This document shows positions 1 to 12,143 of a DNA stretch of 64,000 nucleotides, piece after piece. A program made the translations under genes and the position numbers. Positions within the stretch are counted from its first letter, which is position 1. Every line of letters starts with the position of its first letter. This stretch comes from Xiphophorus maculatus (Eukaryota; Chordata; Actinopteri; Cyprinodontiformes; Poeciliidae), in the NCBI RefSeq assembly GCF_002775205.1, contig NC_036457.1:7704024-7768023 (forward strand), read 5' to 3'. The notes beneath the pieces are model-generated. The model saw only the letters and a program-made list of their open reading frames with translations, made no database searches and was not told the DNA's origin.

Positions 1-84
1 ACTTTTTTTCTTTTTTTTTACAGAACTGCAAATAAAATAAATGGCAATCTATTGTGTATAAACTGATGAGAGAAATGCGTTTAC

Positions 85-889
85 CTTTAGAGTTTTGCAG
101 GCTTTAAAAGCTGTGGTGAGGGCTCTACAGTCCCTGTCGGTTATTTGGAACATTGACCATTCAAAGTTCATCCCACATTGTTTGATTTTATACGCCAAAT
201 GGAACTCTTCCAGGTGTATCAGCTCAGTCAACACAATCCCAAAGTCAAAATGACTAGCTGCCATATCATCTTCCTCCTCATTAGTAAGCATTACTACTTC
301 ATGCTGATCATCATCTCTCCCCTTCACAAACTTCCTTGAAGGCAGCAGCAGCTGTGTGATGTTCAACCTCTTGATATAATTTTTACAGAGAGGGAGCACA
401 TCAAGAATGACCTTAAACTCTGTTTCCTCTGGGACAAAAAGTTCGATCAAGTTCTCCAAGTGCCTTTCGAAGAACATTCGTTTCCAGCTGTGGCCATAGT
501 GAGAAATGTCACAGATGTTCCACCGCTGCTGGCAGCACCGCTTCCAGAACACACCGTCAGGGACCAGGTTGGCAGTCACATGCAGAGGCAGGGAAAGAGA
601 CAACCTCGGCTGAATTGAATCTTTCAGCTGGGGTGTGAGTTTTTCAAATAAATGCTGATGATCTGTAACAGGCACAAATTTAAATTTAAGGTTAGTTCAT
701 AAAAAGAGGCACAAAAAGAGCAACACAATTCTAATATAGTGCAGGCTATGTAGTTCAGGTTGCTGTTCTTTAATAGGGTACAACAAAAATACCTTCAATT
801 GTGTCTGCAATGCATCGTTGACATAGGTTGGACAAACTGGGAACCAAATCCAGGGACCAGTTTGGATCTTCGGCAATTATAATTCTCAT
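85..889 (-). CDS. drc5 (tcte1): Dynein regulatory complex subunit 5 (T-complex-associated testis-expressed 1), 5' part
   Basis: Two coding exons are visible on the minus strand: 922..793 (Met codon at 889) and 662..85, joined in phase (GAA G | AT). The gene continues off the left edge. The protein begins MRIIIAEDPNWSLDLVP and contains GSWKRMFFERHLENL-type and CGMNFEWSMF segments. I recognise these from DRC5/TCTE1, a leucine-rich-repeat subunit of the nexin-dynein regulatory complex in motile cilia and sperm flagella. The visible 224 or so residues are the region before the leucine-rich repeats, which are outside the window. A polypyrimidine tract and AG precede base 922, and the frame stays open for 11 codons upstream of the Met. 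An earlier exon is therefore likely, and the true start could lie further upstream, as in mammals. Donor sites are GTATTT after 793 and GTAAAC after 85. The family call is firm; the start is not. Confidence 0.88.
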
Positions 890-1504
890 TTTTATTTTGT
901 TTTCCAATGGTTTGGATGGTTTCTGGAAAATTACAATGATATGGAACAAATTGAGGGTGTTTTAACATACTGTATATTCGATGTAAATTTTAACAAGCTG
1001 ATATATATGAAAAATATATATAAATAATACAAATAAATCGAAATTTGTCATATTGAGCAGAAAAGTTTTGCAGTTCAAAACACTTTTGTAGATATCTTAA
1101 GAAATAAAACTAAATTACTGCTGTTAATGATTTCTTAATAAAGACCAAAGTGTCCACATTTTGGATATATCTCTATTCGCAGAAGAAGTAAAAAAAAAAC
1201 ACTTGCTAATGACATAAAAGCGCTCATCTAAATGAATTGCTAGACGTTTTACACGTAGATTAAAAGCTGCTAACTTGAGGATGTCTCTTTAAGTTTTCCA
1301 TTAAAGCAGCTAACGTTAGCCAAACTGCGGCCAGCGGAAAATAAACTCATTATAAACATTTTTCACTTTTCAGACTTTAACACTATCATTCTTTCCGTTT
1401 AAACCCGAGACAACAATTCACTCTGCATAAAGATACATGGTACTGATAAATTTATATGAGGCCTTCGTAGCAAACCTGGTGTGTGCTGGTTTCGGGACTA
1501 GACT

Positions 1505-1518
1505 GTTTCTATGGAAAC
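1505..1518. promoter_or_regulatory. X-box-like (RFX) motif upstream of drc5
   Basis: GTTTCTATGGAAAC is a near-perfect palindrome fitting the ciliary X-box pattern RYYNYY(N1-3)RRNRAC. It lies about 0.6 kb upstream of the first in-frame drc5 Met, in the only stretch that could hold its promoter before the gene-free region. RFX factors activate motile-cilium genes through such sites. The match is seen in the sequence; its use is inferred. Confidence 0.4.
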
Positions 1519-1573
1519 GAAACGCTTTCAGTTTAGTTTACGGTTTCAGGAAATTGCAGCTACTATTGTTGAT

Positions 1574-1620
1574 CTCGAGCGTTTGACATAGTTACGCTAA
1601 CTATATGTCAAACGTTCGAG
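1574..1620. repeat. Inverted repeat (hairpin) near the drc5 5' end
   Basis: Arms of 21 and 23 bases, beginning CTCGAGCGTTTGACATA and ending in its complement TATGTCAAACGTTCGAG, are separated by three bases. There is one mismatch and a two-base bulge. No surrounding element was recognised. Confidence 0.6.
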
Positions 1621-3760
1621 GTAGCTAAGTTAGAGAAATTCATACTCGATTTGGGGTTTTGTTCGCTGTTCAAACTATTTTAGAAAAACACGTACTCTCC
1701 CAATTTTAAAGCACCAGGTCTTATTTATGAGTTCTCAAAAAATGACATTCCCGAACTTTATGTAACCCCCCCCCCTAAATCAGGAGGAAATGAAAGTCAA
1801 AATCACCGTCATATCTAGGTAAGTGAATTATTGAATAATCTATGTTAATCGACTGTCAATATATTTTCCGACGGGTTACTGTTGTACTTCATATAAAGAA
1901 AGTCAACAACATAGGGATAATCCGACAACTAAAATAATACAAAGCAGCAGTATTTTGGATTATATTCCAGATAGATTAAAAACTAAGAACCTTCATGACA
2001 GTAAAGTCTCTTTGTGTTTAGTTTATTTATTTTATCAGGCAGTGTGGAAGAGCAAGGTCATGCTGAGAACCACACTCACATTCTACAAAACAGCCAGATG
2101 GACCTGGGATACGGATCGCGGGTCTTTTGGATGAGAAAACACTGGATGGAGTGAATCCATCTGTCCAATAAACAACAACATGAGGTGCCCAGACACTGTG
2201 TAAGAGGAGGAGGTGGGAGAAAGGGAAGGATCTCCTTACAAGAATTATGACTCACATTCGCATTGTTTATTTTCTGAGACACCAATGAAAAATGTAAACC
2301 ATGTTTCTTGTAAAGTACTTCACAACACCAATATAAATATAAGATTTTTTTCTTAAGTGCCGTGTACACCTATTTTCCACATTCTGTCGCACACGTTTTG
2401 TAATTTACTTTTTTATTAAGATTCTAAGTCATAGACTTAACTTACAGTAGCACAAAACTGTGATAATACATTTCTTCAATTTCTTTTCTAAATTGAAATC
2501 TGAAAAAGGTAGAATGCCTTTGTAGTTTTATTTATCTTTGACATCCCTAGATAAAATCCATCTCTTCAGATATTTTAATTTGTGACTTACATAAACAGTC
2601 AGTACATTTTTTCTATTTTCTTGACTGACAAAGTCAGAAAATTGGGAAGGAATTGATTTTATAAACCCGTTATAACCATGTTTCCCATATGTGCCACACA
2701 GATTGTGTCAGGGAGAGAATAATGGCTATTACGGGTATCAGGAGCTTCCTCCGTGCATCTGACGTTCAGTTGGACTGGAAGATGAAAGGCTCCAACTGAA
2801 CTCCCCAGGCAGTCCATCAGTCCTGTGTTTGTGTAATTCAGCCTGACGGACACACGCTGCCCTTGTAGTTCGGCTTTAATGGAGTGGCATGACATCAGCC
2901 AACGCAGAAGGCGAATTTACTCCATGTACTGCTGTCCATGTGTACTCTAGGTGACTCCGCTTGTGAATGACAAGGCACCACACAGATATCAGTCTGCATA
3001 TCTATTGCGTTGGGATGAAACAACATAATTCAGCTGCAAATATCTATAGTTTCAGATCTGTATAAATCAAATGGCATATTCTTGGAAATCTTCAGATTAC
3101 ACACACAAGGTGGTCATGAGTCCAGAAAGTTATATTATTTATTTATTTATTTATTTTTATCTGCTTCAGACAAATATTACCTCTGTTTATGCAAAAAGCA
3201 GTTTTTAACTGATTTTATGGAAAAATAAAAACTTTTCAAATCAGCAAGTTCCAAGTAAAAAAAGTATATGTCGCGTAAACCAAGAAACTGATCACAACAC
3301 ATCATACCGTATTCACTTTAGTTATGTTTAGCTGATAAATTTTTATATTACAGTTTGTTCAAGGAATGGAAATATTTGACAAAAACAGAAGAAATCAGCT
3401 GTTTAGCACCACTGAACTGCCCTCAAATGTCTGGAGAACTACTTTAACACATGGAGAAACACCTTTGTCCTTCCACAGCACCATGTGACAACAGTGTGCT
3501 TTAAAAATATTGCACCACTTGTGCCATCACACATCCGTTTGCTCTCATAACACCAAGAGGTGTTGCATTAGTTCCTAAGCAACGTAGCGTTTAATTTCGG
3601 AAAAACAGGAGACAGAAGGGCTTGACCGACCAACATTTCTTTAGAAATAGAAATCTTTTTGTAGAATTGACACCCACACCCAAAGCTACTGATAAATTTA
3701 TGTGTGATACTGTTAAATGGGAAAGCCACATGTTTGCTTTAAAGTAAAAGTGCTATTAAT
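1621..3760. other. Intergenic stretch without recognised gene
   Basis: AT-rich DNA between drc5 and the 3' end of rnf8. It holds a run of ten C at about 1767-1776 and a short TTTA repeat at about 3136-3156. Open frames here are short and start or stop without splice context. Nothing else was recognised. Confidence 0.5.
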
Positions 3761-3763
3761 AGA

Positions 3764-3990
3764 TACAGTGGTGTGAAAAAGTGTTTTCTCCCCGTCTTGG
3801 GTTTCTGTTTTTTTCTTGGATGTTTTTCACACTTCAGTGTTTCAGAACATCAAACCAATTTAAATATTGTAGGTTTGGGTTTTTCTCTCTCTTAATAATA
3901 AACGCCTTCGTTTAATAACTTCATTTGTGTTTGACTAATATAATCAGGAAACACTTCACTTTACTATCTGAGGGTTTCAGCAGAAACAAA
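3764..3990. mobile_element. Decayed DNA-transposon end (Tc1/mariner-type fish repeat)
   Basis: The segment opens with ACAGTGGTGTGAAAAAGTGT and continues with a 'cacacttcagtgtttcagaacatcaaac' style stretch familiar from abundant fish DNA-transposon ends. A related opening is seen at about 19500 and 45527. There is no coding capacity. The assignment to a superfamily is from memory and approximate. Confidence 0.4.
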
Positions 3991-4371
3991 CGAGGATTTT
4001 TTTCTTGAGTTTAAGCCCAAGTAAGCGCTTTCTTTCACACAAGAACCTGTATTAAATGTCTGAATTAACTATGTAATATATAAAAGCTTTTTTTATACTG
4101 GTTGAAAATTGCGTTTTGGTTGAGCGAAAGCAGAGAAAGCTGAGGTAAAATCTAAGATGCAGCCAGAGGGAGTGATTGGTGCTCTCTCATTATCTGCTAA
4201 CACGTACTTTCAGCTCAGCTGGTTTGCAAGGCAAGCGATTCCCAGAAGGCAGAGAAACTCTGCACCAAAACAACGTTTGTCTTTTTATCATTCATCATAT
4301 GCAAATGCAGAATAATTTCTACCAATCAACAAGAATGTTCTGATTTATTTTAGCTCTTATCTGGATTTTAA

Positions 4372-4843
4372 CCCTTTCATGCATAGTGGTCACTACAGTG
4401 GACAGCTAACTTAAATCCATTTTCTTGTGCTTCCTGTGGATTTTTATGTTATAAATGCACACAGACCACTGAAGTGGACACTAATGCATCATAAAATATA
4501 CCATCAACTACTGGCCATCAGCTGCAAATGCAAGAAATTATTTTTGTTAAATACAATATGGCCGACAGACAAAAAAGCATGAGAACCGACCTGGTCCCTG
4601 TAGACGACTCTTGCAAGTAAAAAAAATATTGTGACATCAGATAACCCCTAAGGAACAATACTACTGATGTATTTTTCAAATAACAACTTTGTATTTGGAC
4701 AAAATTACAATTGATCACATAAAAATAAAAAAAAAATTATTTTTACCAAAAAAATGTCCTACCTTTTTAATGCCTTAAGAAAAAATTTTTAAAAATGGAA
4801 AAAAAATTCTGACACAAAGGATCATAATTCACGCATGAAAGGG
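4372..4843. mobile_element. Nonautonomous piggyBac-like element (MITE) with TTAA target sites
   Basis: The ends are inverted: CCCTTTCATGC at the left and GCATGAAAGGG at the right. Each is directly flanked by TTAA (4368-4371 and 4844-4847). TTAA targets and CCY termini are hallmarks of the piggyBac superfamily. The 472-bp interior has no long open frame, so it is a nonautonomous copy. A subterminal motif, GTGGTCACTACAGTGGACA and later CACTGAAGTGGACA, is partly repeated. Confidence 0.75.
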
Positions 4844-4879
4844 TTAAATTACAGCTTTATATATATTTTTTAATATTTC

Positions 4880-5276
4880 ATGGTAACGCCTTGCAAAAAT
4901 ATTCAAATCAGTTAAAGGTTCTCAGATTTTGTCACTTTACAACCACAAACCTTAACTTGTAGTGATAGGCCAACATACTTACATACTTATGGAGGAATAA
5001 TAAAGAATGATTTTATATTTGAAGTGTGACATATTTTTCAGTCTTTTCCAGCCTGAAACATGCTTCTTTCAGTATTGCTTTGTATTTTTGCATCATCTAT
5101 TTCTCCCATCAAATCTGACCCGCTACTATGTTTTTGCTTAAGCATCCTACATAATGCTTTTCAAAACTAATTTATTCAAAAAAAGGGAACTAAATCAAAA
5201 GTGGTTGTAATGTGAGAAATTTCTGATAATGTAAAATGGCTCAGGGGATTGCATTGCTTTTGCAAATTATTGTACA
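4880..5276. mobile_element. Internally deleted Tc1-like element
   Basis: The left end reads GCCTTGCAAAAATATTCA followed by TTTTGTCACTTTACAACCACA. The right part ends GCTTTTGCAAATTATTGTAC, a decayed inverse of the left end. This layout is that of a common fish Tc1-like element whose transposase section has been lost. Confidence 0.55.
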
Positions 5277-5710
5277 CAAGTGATGCTGAAAAGTGATCAT
5301 GATTCATCAACCCACACAAAGAACATCATGCTTCATAATTTGTTTCAGATTTATAGGAAAGTTGGTGTTTTTGACATCTAATAATTAATAATCTTAGGCA
5401 ATATCTTTAAAACATTATTTTTTGAGCTGATGTATGGTGCTTGTATTTATTCTAAACATTGATAAATCTTTTCAGGTGGATAAATGATGATGACACAAAA
5501 TAGACAATCTGTGGGCTGAACATGAATTAGACCACATAACATAATCTTGCATAAAATTATAAAAAATTACTTTTTATCTAATAAAGAAACACTTTGTTTA
5601 TCATCTGTTGTAAAAGACGTTTTAAATATTATAAGATGTCAGTGTATGAAAAGCTAAAACACAAAAAAGAACATGTGCAGGAATGATAGTGAAAATGCAT
5701 AGGAAGAAAC

Positions 5711-5716
5711 TTTATT
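5711..5716 (-). terminator. Likely rnf8 poly(A) signal
   Basis: AATAAA on the minus strand lies about 190 bases past the rnf8 stop codon, giving a short 3' UTR. It is the first canonical signal downstream of the stop. Confidence 0.6.
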
Positions 5717-5903
5717 CCCGTCGCTGAAAATCCACAGAAACACTCAAAATGGCCTCATTACAAAAACAGGAACATTTTGTGGACTCGTGGTGAGACCAAA
5801 ACGTTTTGTACAATATCCTAAACCTCCCCAGAACATTCCAGGGAATTCTAAAACTCTACAGAGTCCTGTTCACATTTAAGAAAAAAAACAAAAACAAAAA
5901 GGA

Positions 5904-8900
5904 CTAATCCTCCAATTCATCAAAACTGTCCCCAGAGTCCACATGGATGCTGCTGTACGTCTCCACAGAGACCACAGAGCTGAGACTGCTGTTTATGGAC
6001 ACCATGCTACTGTCACTGGTCCTGCTACTGTCGTCATCGTGGATCACCATCACCTCGGCGATGGCGGCTGCTGGAGAGCATGGAGATAAGCACAGTGTGA
6101 GTCTGGTCCATTTTTGTCTCTTACAAATGAATATCTAGTTTCATGGGTTATCTTTAGCTTTTTGACTGTGTTCTCAAAAATACCCAGCACAAAAAGTTAA
6201 ATCACCATGCTCTATAGTACTGCCATCTTGTGTCTGAAATATTTATTTCCTTCCACAAGCCCCTCTGCTGTTGATGTACAGTGCCTCTCTTACTGCCTTA
6301 AAAACGTGCAACCAGATTTGTAACCTACAATTATAATTTTGTCTTTTACTTAAATATTATTTCCATTATTTGATTTCAGATGCCCAACGTTTTGGCCAAG
6401 AAACGTGTTTTCAGGAGTCAGAATGAGGGTTTTATTCTTAAAAACGCTACCAAGTGTCAAGCATGGTGGTGGCAGCATCATGATAACAGTGTGTTGCTGA
6501 TGGTGATTCTAGCACATTTCAAAGTGGGTGGAATAACGAAGATTTAGGACTACCCTCAAAGTTCTTCGACATATTGTCAAATCAACAATTAGATGGTTGC
6601 AATTTGGACACAACTGGATGTTTAAAAAGAAAAAAACGCCCCAAACACGTCCATCTGGGATCGATAATATTAACTTTATACTAGGGGTTGCACCGACTGT
6701 TCTGTTCCGGCCAATCACCAATCTTTAAAAAGGTTGACCTGCTGTTCTTGATTTTGGGTAATACATTTGATTTTATAACTGACACTGATGTTAATGTCTC
6801 CAATAATACAGAACCAAATTTTCTATTTTAGTCGCTAGATGCTATTTTGAAATAAAAAATAAAAAAAAGAGAGAGCTTTCTGAAAATTTACAAATTATAG
6901 TAAGTTGACAACACCGGGGAGATGATTGCTAATAATCCACTTGGGCAATTTTCAGACCTTAGCAGAGGCAGATAAGATCAGTTTCACAAGCAATTATCGG
7001 CTGATAACCAAACGTTAAGGAAATCGCTGCACTCTTACTTCCTACAAGCTCCCTGATTTCAAGACAACTAAAAATGTATCGGCTCTGCTTCAAAGCCGTC
7101 TATACCATGAAACATTAATGGTGTTTGTTGCAAGGTTTCAACAAAATACTCTTTAAGAAAAGAATGAACTAAATAAGTTTATGACAAATGACACACTGAT
7201 GGCATTCATGCCCATCATGAGTGAATACAACTTTCTGGCTGGAACTGAAATTCATGGCAACAAATATTTTATTGCAAAATGAAAATGTATGAAAATGTGC
7301 AGGTGTATGAGTGCCTATGACTACAGACGGCCATCAGAACGCACCTCATACCTTTCCTCTCAGTGATGAGGGTCTGCCGCCGGGCCTTCATGTCCAGGCT
7401 CAGGTTCTCCACCATGCGGTCGATGCAGTTATCCAAAGCCAGACAGCGGGTTTGGGACTGGATGGCCTGGCGGCAGATGGGACACTCGTCTTTTTTATTG
7501 CGCCACTGCTTGATGCAGTAACAGCAGAAACTGTGGGCACAGTTCAGGATGACAGCCTGGAACAGGAGCGAGTGGAGATGTTAAAAATCAAAATAACTAT
7601 TCAATACAGGACTTTTTTTTTTTTTTTAGCCAGTTTCGTGTTTGTTTTGAGTTGTACTATTTAGACAGCTAATTATTAGATCTGATTTGAGGCGCCCCCT
7701 AGTGGTTTCATAAAACATTAGAAAGAGTAGAGATGAAATGGTTATAAACCAACCTCAATGAAGAGCTCTGAGCAGATGATGCATTGAAGCTCGTTCTCTA
7801 GGACTTCAGTAACTTGAGTGACTACCTCTTCTTTCTGCGCTCTCGCCTTTTCTTTCTCCTCCTGCACAAACAGAAAGATTTAGAAGTTGATAGTCATGAA
7901 GAAAATAAATAAAACATTATAAATTAAAGCATACCTTCGTTACTTCTAGCTCTTTGTTTTTAGCCAATATAATTTCCTCAAAGCCTTTACGAGAGAGGGC
8001 GAGTTCATCTATCACTTTTTTTTGCTGTTGAAAATAAATATCAAATTGAAGTTACACATACACACAACATAGGCAAACAGAGCAGAAAAAACTGCTTGCT
8101 TTAGTTTGTCAGTGATGATCTTGTTATACACAAAATCACTATAAATGGGTTCATATAACAGTTATTTGTTATAAACAGTTATTAAGAAGCTTTTTTTGAG
8201 TTTCTCACCTCTTGTAAGGCCTCTTCAAGCTGTTTTTTCATTAACTCCTCTTGCTGTTGGGTTTTCTGCTCCTGATTAAGTAGGAATGCAACTTGATCAA
8301 TAACGTATTTGAGTTTAACAATGAATACAGTTTCGTTGAGAATAAATATGAAACATAGAAGCACTGTGAAGTATGAATACTTTTTCAAAGTTCTGTAAGT
8401 GATAGTTATACAGGAGTTTTGTCTTTTAAATGCATAAAAGCTTAATATTTTGAATTTATACCATGTTGTAAGAACAAAAAAAAGAAAAACAGTGCACCTC
8501 TAACTGCCTCTTTGTTTCACTGAAGGATTTCTCTAACGTCTCCATGCGGTGCATCTTGGCTCTGAGCGCCTCCAGCTGACCCTGCAGCTCCCGGACCTGC
8601 TCTCCCCGCAGAGGGTCCGCCTGCCTGGGCTCGCCTTCCAGAGACTCGACCTGCCTCTGCGTGTCGCTAACCTGCTCCCTCAGGAGCAGGATATTCTGGC
8701 TGTACCTGCAGAGACAAAAAGATAACATGTCTTTTCCTCTTCTACCTTTTAATTTTAACAGGAAAACCTGTTTGTAAAGAAATTACACATAAACAGAAAG
8801 CAAATATTTAACACGGTGTGCTCCTTAACACTTAAAATCCCTCCAAAAAACAAGAAATAAGGAGAAACTCCAAACTGTGCAGCTGGCAAAACAACTGTCC

Positions 8901-11532
8901 ATCTAGTAAGGTTGTTATAGTTCACTAAAACTAACAAAATAACAAAACCTGAAATTGAGAAAACATTTTTGTTAACTGTAATGAATAAAAATGGTAATTA
9001 GTGGCTAAAAACTATAACTTACTGGAATTACATTGTGCGTTATAAAACTAAAACATACGGAAATGATCATTGTAATATTCATATTTTGTGTTCATGAATC
9101 AACTTAGCCTTTCAAACAAATGTGAAATCCCCCCCCCCCACACACACACACACACACACACACAATCTGTTTATATCGTCTGCAAATTACGGCACTCTGT
9201 AATCTTCTGGTGGCACTTTACCTAATCCACAAAATGGCCACAGCAATTTTGTGGAGAAAACGTCAGAGTAGGTTAGCTAATCAACAATAATTAAATTGAT
9301 TTTTTGAAAATTGTATCTTCTGTTAAATATTCTTTACCCAATCTGTGTATAAATAATCACAATACTTTCATTTTTAGGTGAATTCTGCACCTAAAAATTA
9401 ACCAAAGTATGAAAAAACTACAATAACTAATAAAAAAACATACTAAAACTAAGCTATATTTAGCCAATGATAACTGATAAAAACTAGCAAATGCACCCTG
9501 AACTCTAAATAAAACTGATATACTCCAACAAACGAGTTGGATAGACAACCCATGTCAATCCAGATAGACATGGGTGTTAATTAAGTAAATAAAGCTGAAG
9601 CAAAAATAGTTAATCAATCAATAAAATTATCAAGTCAAATATCCTCCATTAATAACAGGAAACTAACTGACCAAACGTAACCAAGACAACCAATTGGAGA
9701 AGCTTTCTGCCTTACATTTGCAGGTTGTCGAGGTCCCAGACAGAACTGGATCCATCGGAAGGAGGCAGCTCTCCTTCATGCTCCTTTCTGCCGGTTACTG
9801 TCTCCTCTGGCTGTGTGTGACTGAGCTGCCGCCTCGCCTTCACAGGAGACAGAGGACAGGGCTTTGCGAACGATTTATCTGCAGAAGAGCAGCGGTAGAG
9901 CTTGTGCTTGGAGGTAGAAGGCTCGACCTCTTCTACGCCCAACTTCCTCTTGAACTTTCTGGGTGTGTGGGCTGCTTTGGTATCCTCTCTATGTTCCTTT
10001 ACCAGGTAGGGCTTAATGTCTTTGAGGGGCCGCTGGATGAGGATATAGTCAAATTCCACTTTGGTCCCTAATAAAGGAACTCCAAGCTGGATGGAGTCTC
10101 CGAGTTGGAGCAGATGGGGTTGCTCAGCAGGTATCCGCTCTCCATTTACCCACACACCGTTGAGACTCTGGGAAGGAAAGTAACACAGGATATAAAAGCT
10201 GCTGTAGTACATGAAGCGCAAAATAATAGAAAACAGAAGAGTTAAAGAACATAGTTTATGTTGTTACAAGCAGCATTACCTGTTTCTGTTAGTCTCTCTG
10301 TATCACCTGATTTGCATTTTAGAGTCGTCTCTAACAAGCTATAAAGTTAGGGATGGAAATTTGAGATCTAAGAAAGGTGAAAACTGTACACAACTTTTGT
10401 CTTCTCGGGATGACACCTCCCATTATTTACTGAAAAGAAAGTTTAGCTCTTCCATTACTCATTTGCATCATTTTGCTAAAGCCATAGTTTCTTATAGATG
10501 TTATAAAGGATAGAATAGAATTTGACTGTAATAGAAGAAGAGAACAGGACAGTGACAACAGTCAACAGGAATCGAAGGAAATCTATGCATTTAGAACAAT
10601 GTAATTACATGAGAACCAGTTACTAATTCAGGTTAAACAGTGGACTGAGATATAAGGTTCAAAAGGCCCACACGAGTCAAAAAAAACAACGAAAAAACAC
10701 CAGCCGGGCATACAAAAGGTATTTCGCAGAGGTGTCTTTAGTATACAAGTGCAAAAAATTTTCAAAACAGACTATATATAATTTATAATACAAAACAGTG
10801 AGAAAAAATGAATGGACTTGAGACTGAACCTTGCGGAACTCCAAAGATTATATTGGGGCAATGAGAGAACTGGCTAGCACTAACAGGAATAGCATTTTAA
10901 TACATTTTAATATAAAACATAAATGCACGTATCGAGTCAAAAAGAAATGAGTTTCATTAAGCATCAGTTAGACTTTAACTACATATGTTTGAGGAGAAAA
11001 GAGGCAACTACGTAAAGACGTATTGAGTATTTAGCTCAAAAGAAACCTGGTCACCTTCTTGTCCGTCACTGTCCACTGGCCGTCTTCCTTTTGCCTGAAG
11101 GAACAGTGCAGCCTGGAGATCATAAGAGGGCAGGTTGAAGATAACAGCTGGTGGGTTACCTCTACACCCCGTCCAACAGTGACCTGCACAGTCAAAAATA
11201 AACATGAAACCCAGTCTTCCTCTGCAGCGCTTTACTTTGATATAAAAAAATGTGAATTACGTCACACTGAATGCCAAACACACAAATAACACACAATAGA
11301 TAAATAGATATATTTACGTATTTAAAGAGGCAACCAGTCACTTATGTATAAACTTTAAAACTTCACAGTCATTAAGTTTTGCTTGTTAGCTAACATTAGC
11401 CAACTGCACCTCTGCGTTTTCGAACAAACGGAGCCAGTCCGAGGTTTCTCCGACTCTCATGAGACATAAAACCTCCGAGTCTGAGCAGTCATCCTCCTCA
11501 GCCGAGCAGCAATCCGTTGTTACGCCCTCCAT
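5904..11532 (-). CDS. rnf8: E3 ubiquitin-protein ligase RNF8
   Basis: Nine coding exons on the minus strand: 11532..11410, 11183..11055, 10167..9716, 8705..8498, 8271..8209, 8024..7935, 7861..7754, 7556..7352, 6070..5904. They total 1545 bases (514 residues) and are in phase throughout. RNF8 reads phosphothreonine marks at DNA breaks and ubiquitinates chromatin. The FHA domain is at about residues 20-125, with the signature residues G45-R46, S64-R65-x-H67 and N87-G88...N92-G93. A charged linker follows, then a coiled coil at about 235-375. The C3HC4 RING has C382, C385, C397, H399, C402, C405, C416 and C419. The human protein (485 residues) ends just after the RING region at the matching ERK; here the last exon adds about 55 Ser/Asp-rich residues ending DSFDELED. 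Start context AACATGGAG is good. It is divergent from aida. Confidence 0.95.
6275..6665 (+). mobile_element. Tc1-like transposon remnant in the last rnf8 intron
   Basis: CAAGCATGGTGGTGGCAGCA is a hallmark stretch of Tc1-family transposase DNA (KHGGGSI). It is followed by a decayed catalytic-domain region. Stops and indels break the frame. It lies antisense to rnf8 in the intron between the RING exon and the final exon. Confidence 0.55.
6682..7037. mobile_element. Probable hAT-type MITE in rnf8 intron
   Basis: The left end TAGGGGTTGCACCGACTG and the right end region AAATCGCTGCACTCTTA resemble the inverted 'TAGGGrTGCACCGAT' termini of a common fish MITE. The interior includes 'ggctgataaccaaacg', also typical. 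No coding capacity. Confidence 0.45.
9129..9164. repeat. C-run plus (CA)n microsatellite
   Basis: Eleven C followed by about 12 CA units, within the third rnf8 intron. Confidence 0.95.
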
Positions 11533-11704
11533 GTTATCTCATGTCGGTAGGGGGCCACTTCGACCTAAAACACCCTACCAACGTTATAATTCTCTGCCAT
11601 ATCGCTGCTGCAACTGCCTGCTGTGCTAGCGTTGAAGCTCTGCAACGCTACCAGAGAAGCCGGAAACGGTTAGTTTATTTTCAAAATAAAAGCGCCACAG
11701 ATAA

Positions 11705-11705
<1 letters not shown>

Positions 11706-11782
<77 letters not shown>
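11706..11782. repeat. (TTA)n microsatellite, about 25 units
   Basis: An uninterrupted trinucleotide array lies about 175 bases upstream of the rnf8 start codon, in the interval shared by the divergent rnf8 and aida promoters. Its one-frame translation is poly-leucine and is not a gene. Confidence 0.98.
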
Positions 11783-12143
11783 GCTAATTGTATTGTCATT
11801 ATTTATTGTTTGATTATTCAAGCAAGAGCATTTTTATTGTAAATAAATAAAAGTAATTCATTATTTGCAGACAACCAAACAATGTATAATTCATCCTCAT
11901 ATTTTAAACACATTTTTTTCCTTTACGTATACATTAAATATCACTGAATGATCTATTAATTTATGTATTTTCCATTTGAAAAATAATAATAATATAATAA
12001 AATAATAAAGTCTCTTTTTTGTTGTTGTTGTTGTTGAAAAAGTGATCTTATCAAAAACAAATAAAGTCCCCCTCTTTTTTCTCCTTTTTTCCCAGAGATG
12101 ATGTTAGGGGGGGAAACTAGGGAAAAAATAAAAGCTTATCAAA

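Noticed and set aside
2659-2895. 78-codon minus-strand open frame
   Set aside because: Ordinary composition but no family recognised, stops flank it closely, and no convincing exon chain; kept as unexplained intergenic DNA.
11517-11813. Open frame with a long leucine run
   Set aside because: It is the (TTA)n microsatellite read in one frame, overlapping the rnf8 first exon on the other strand.
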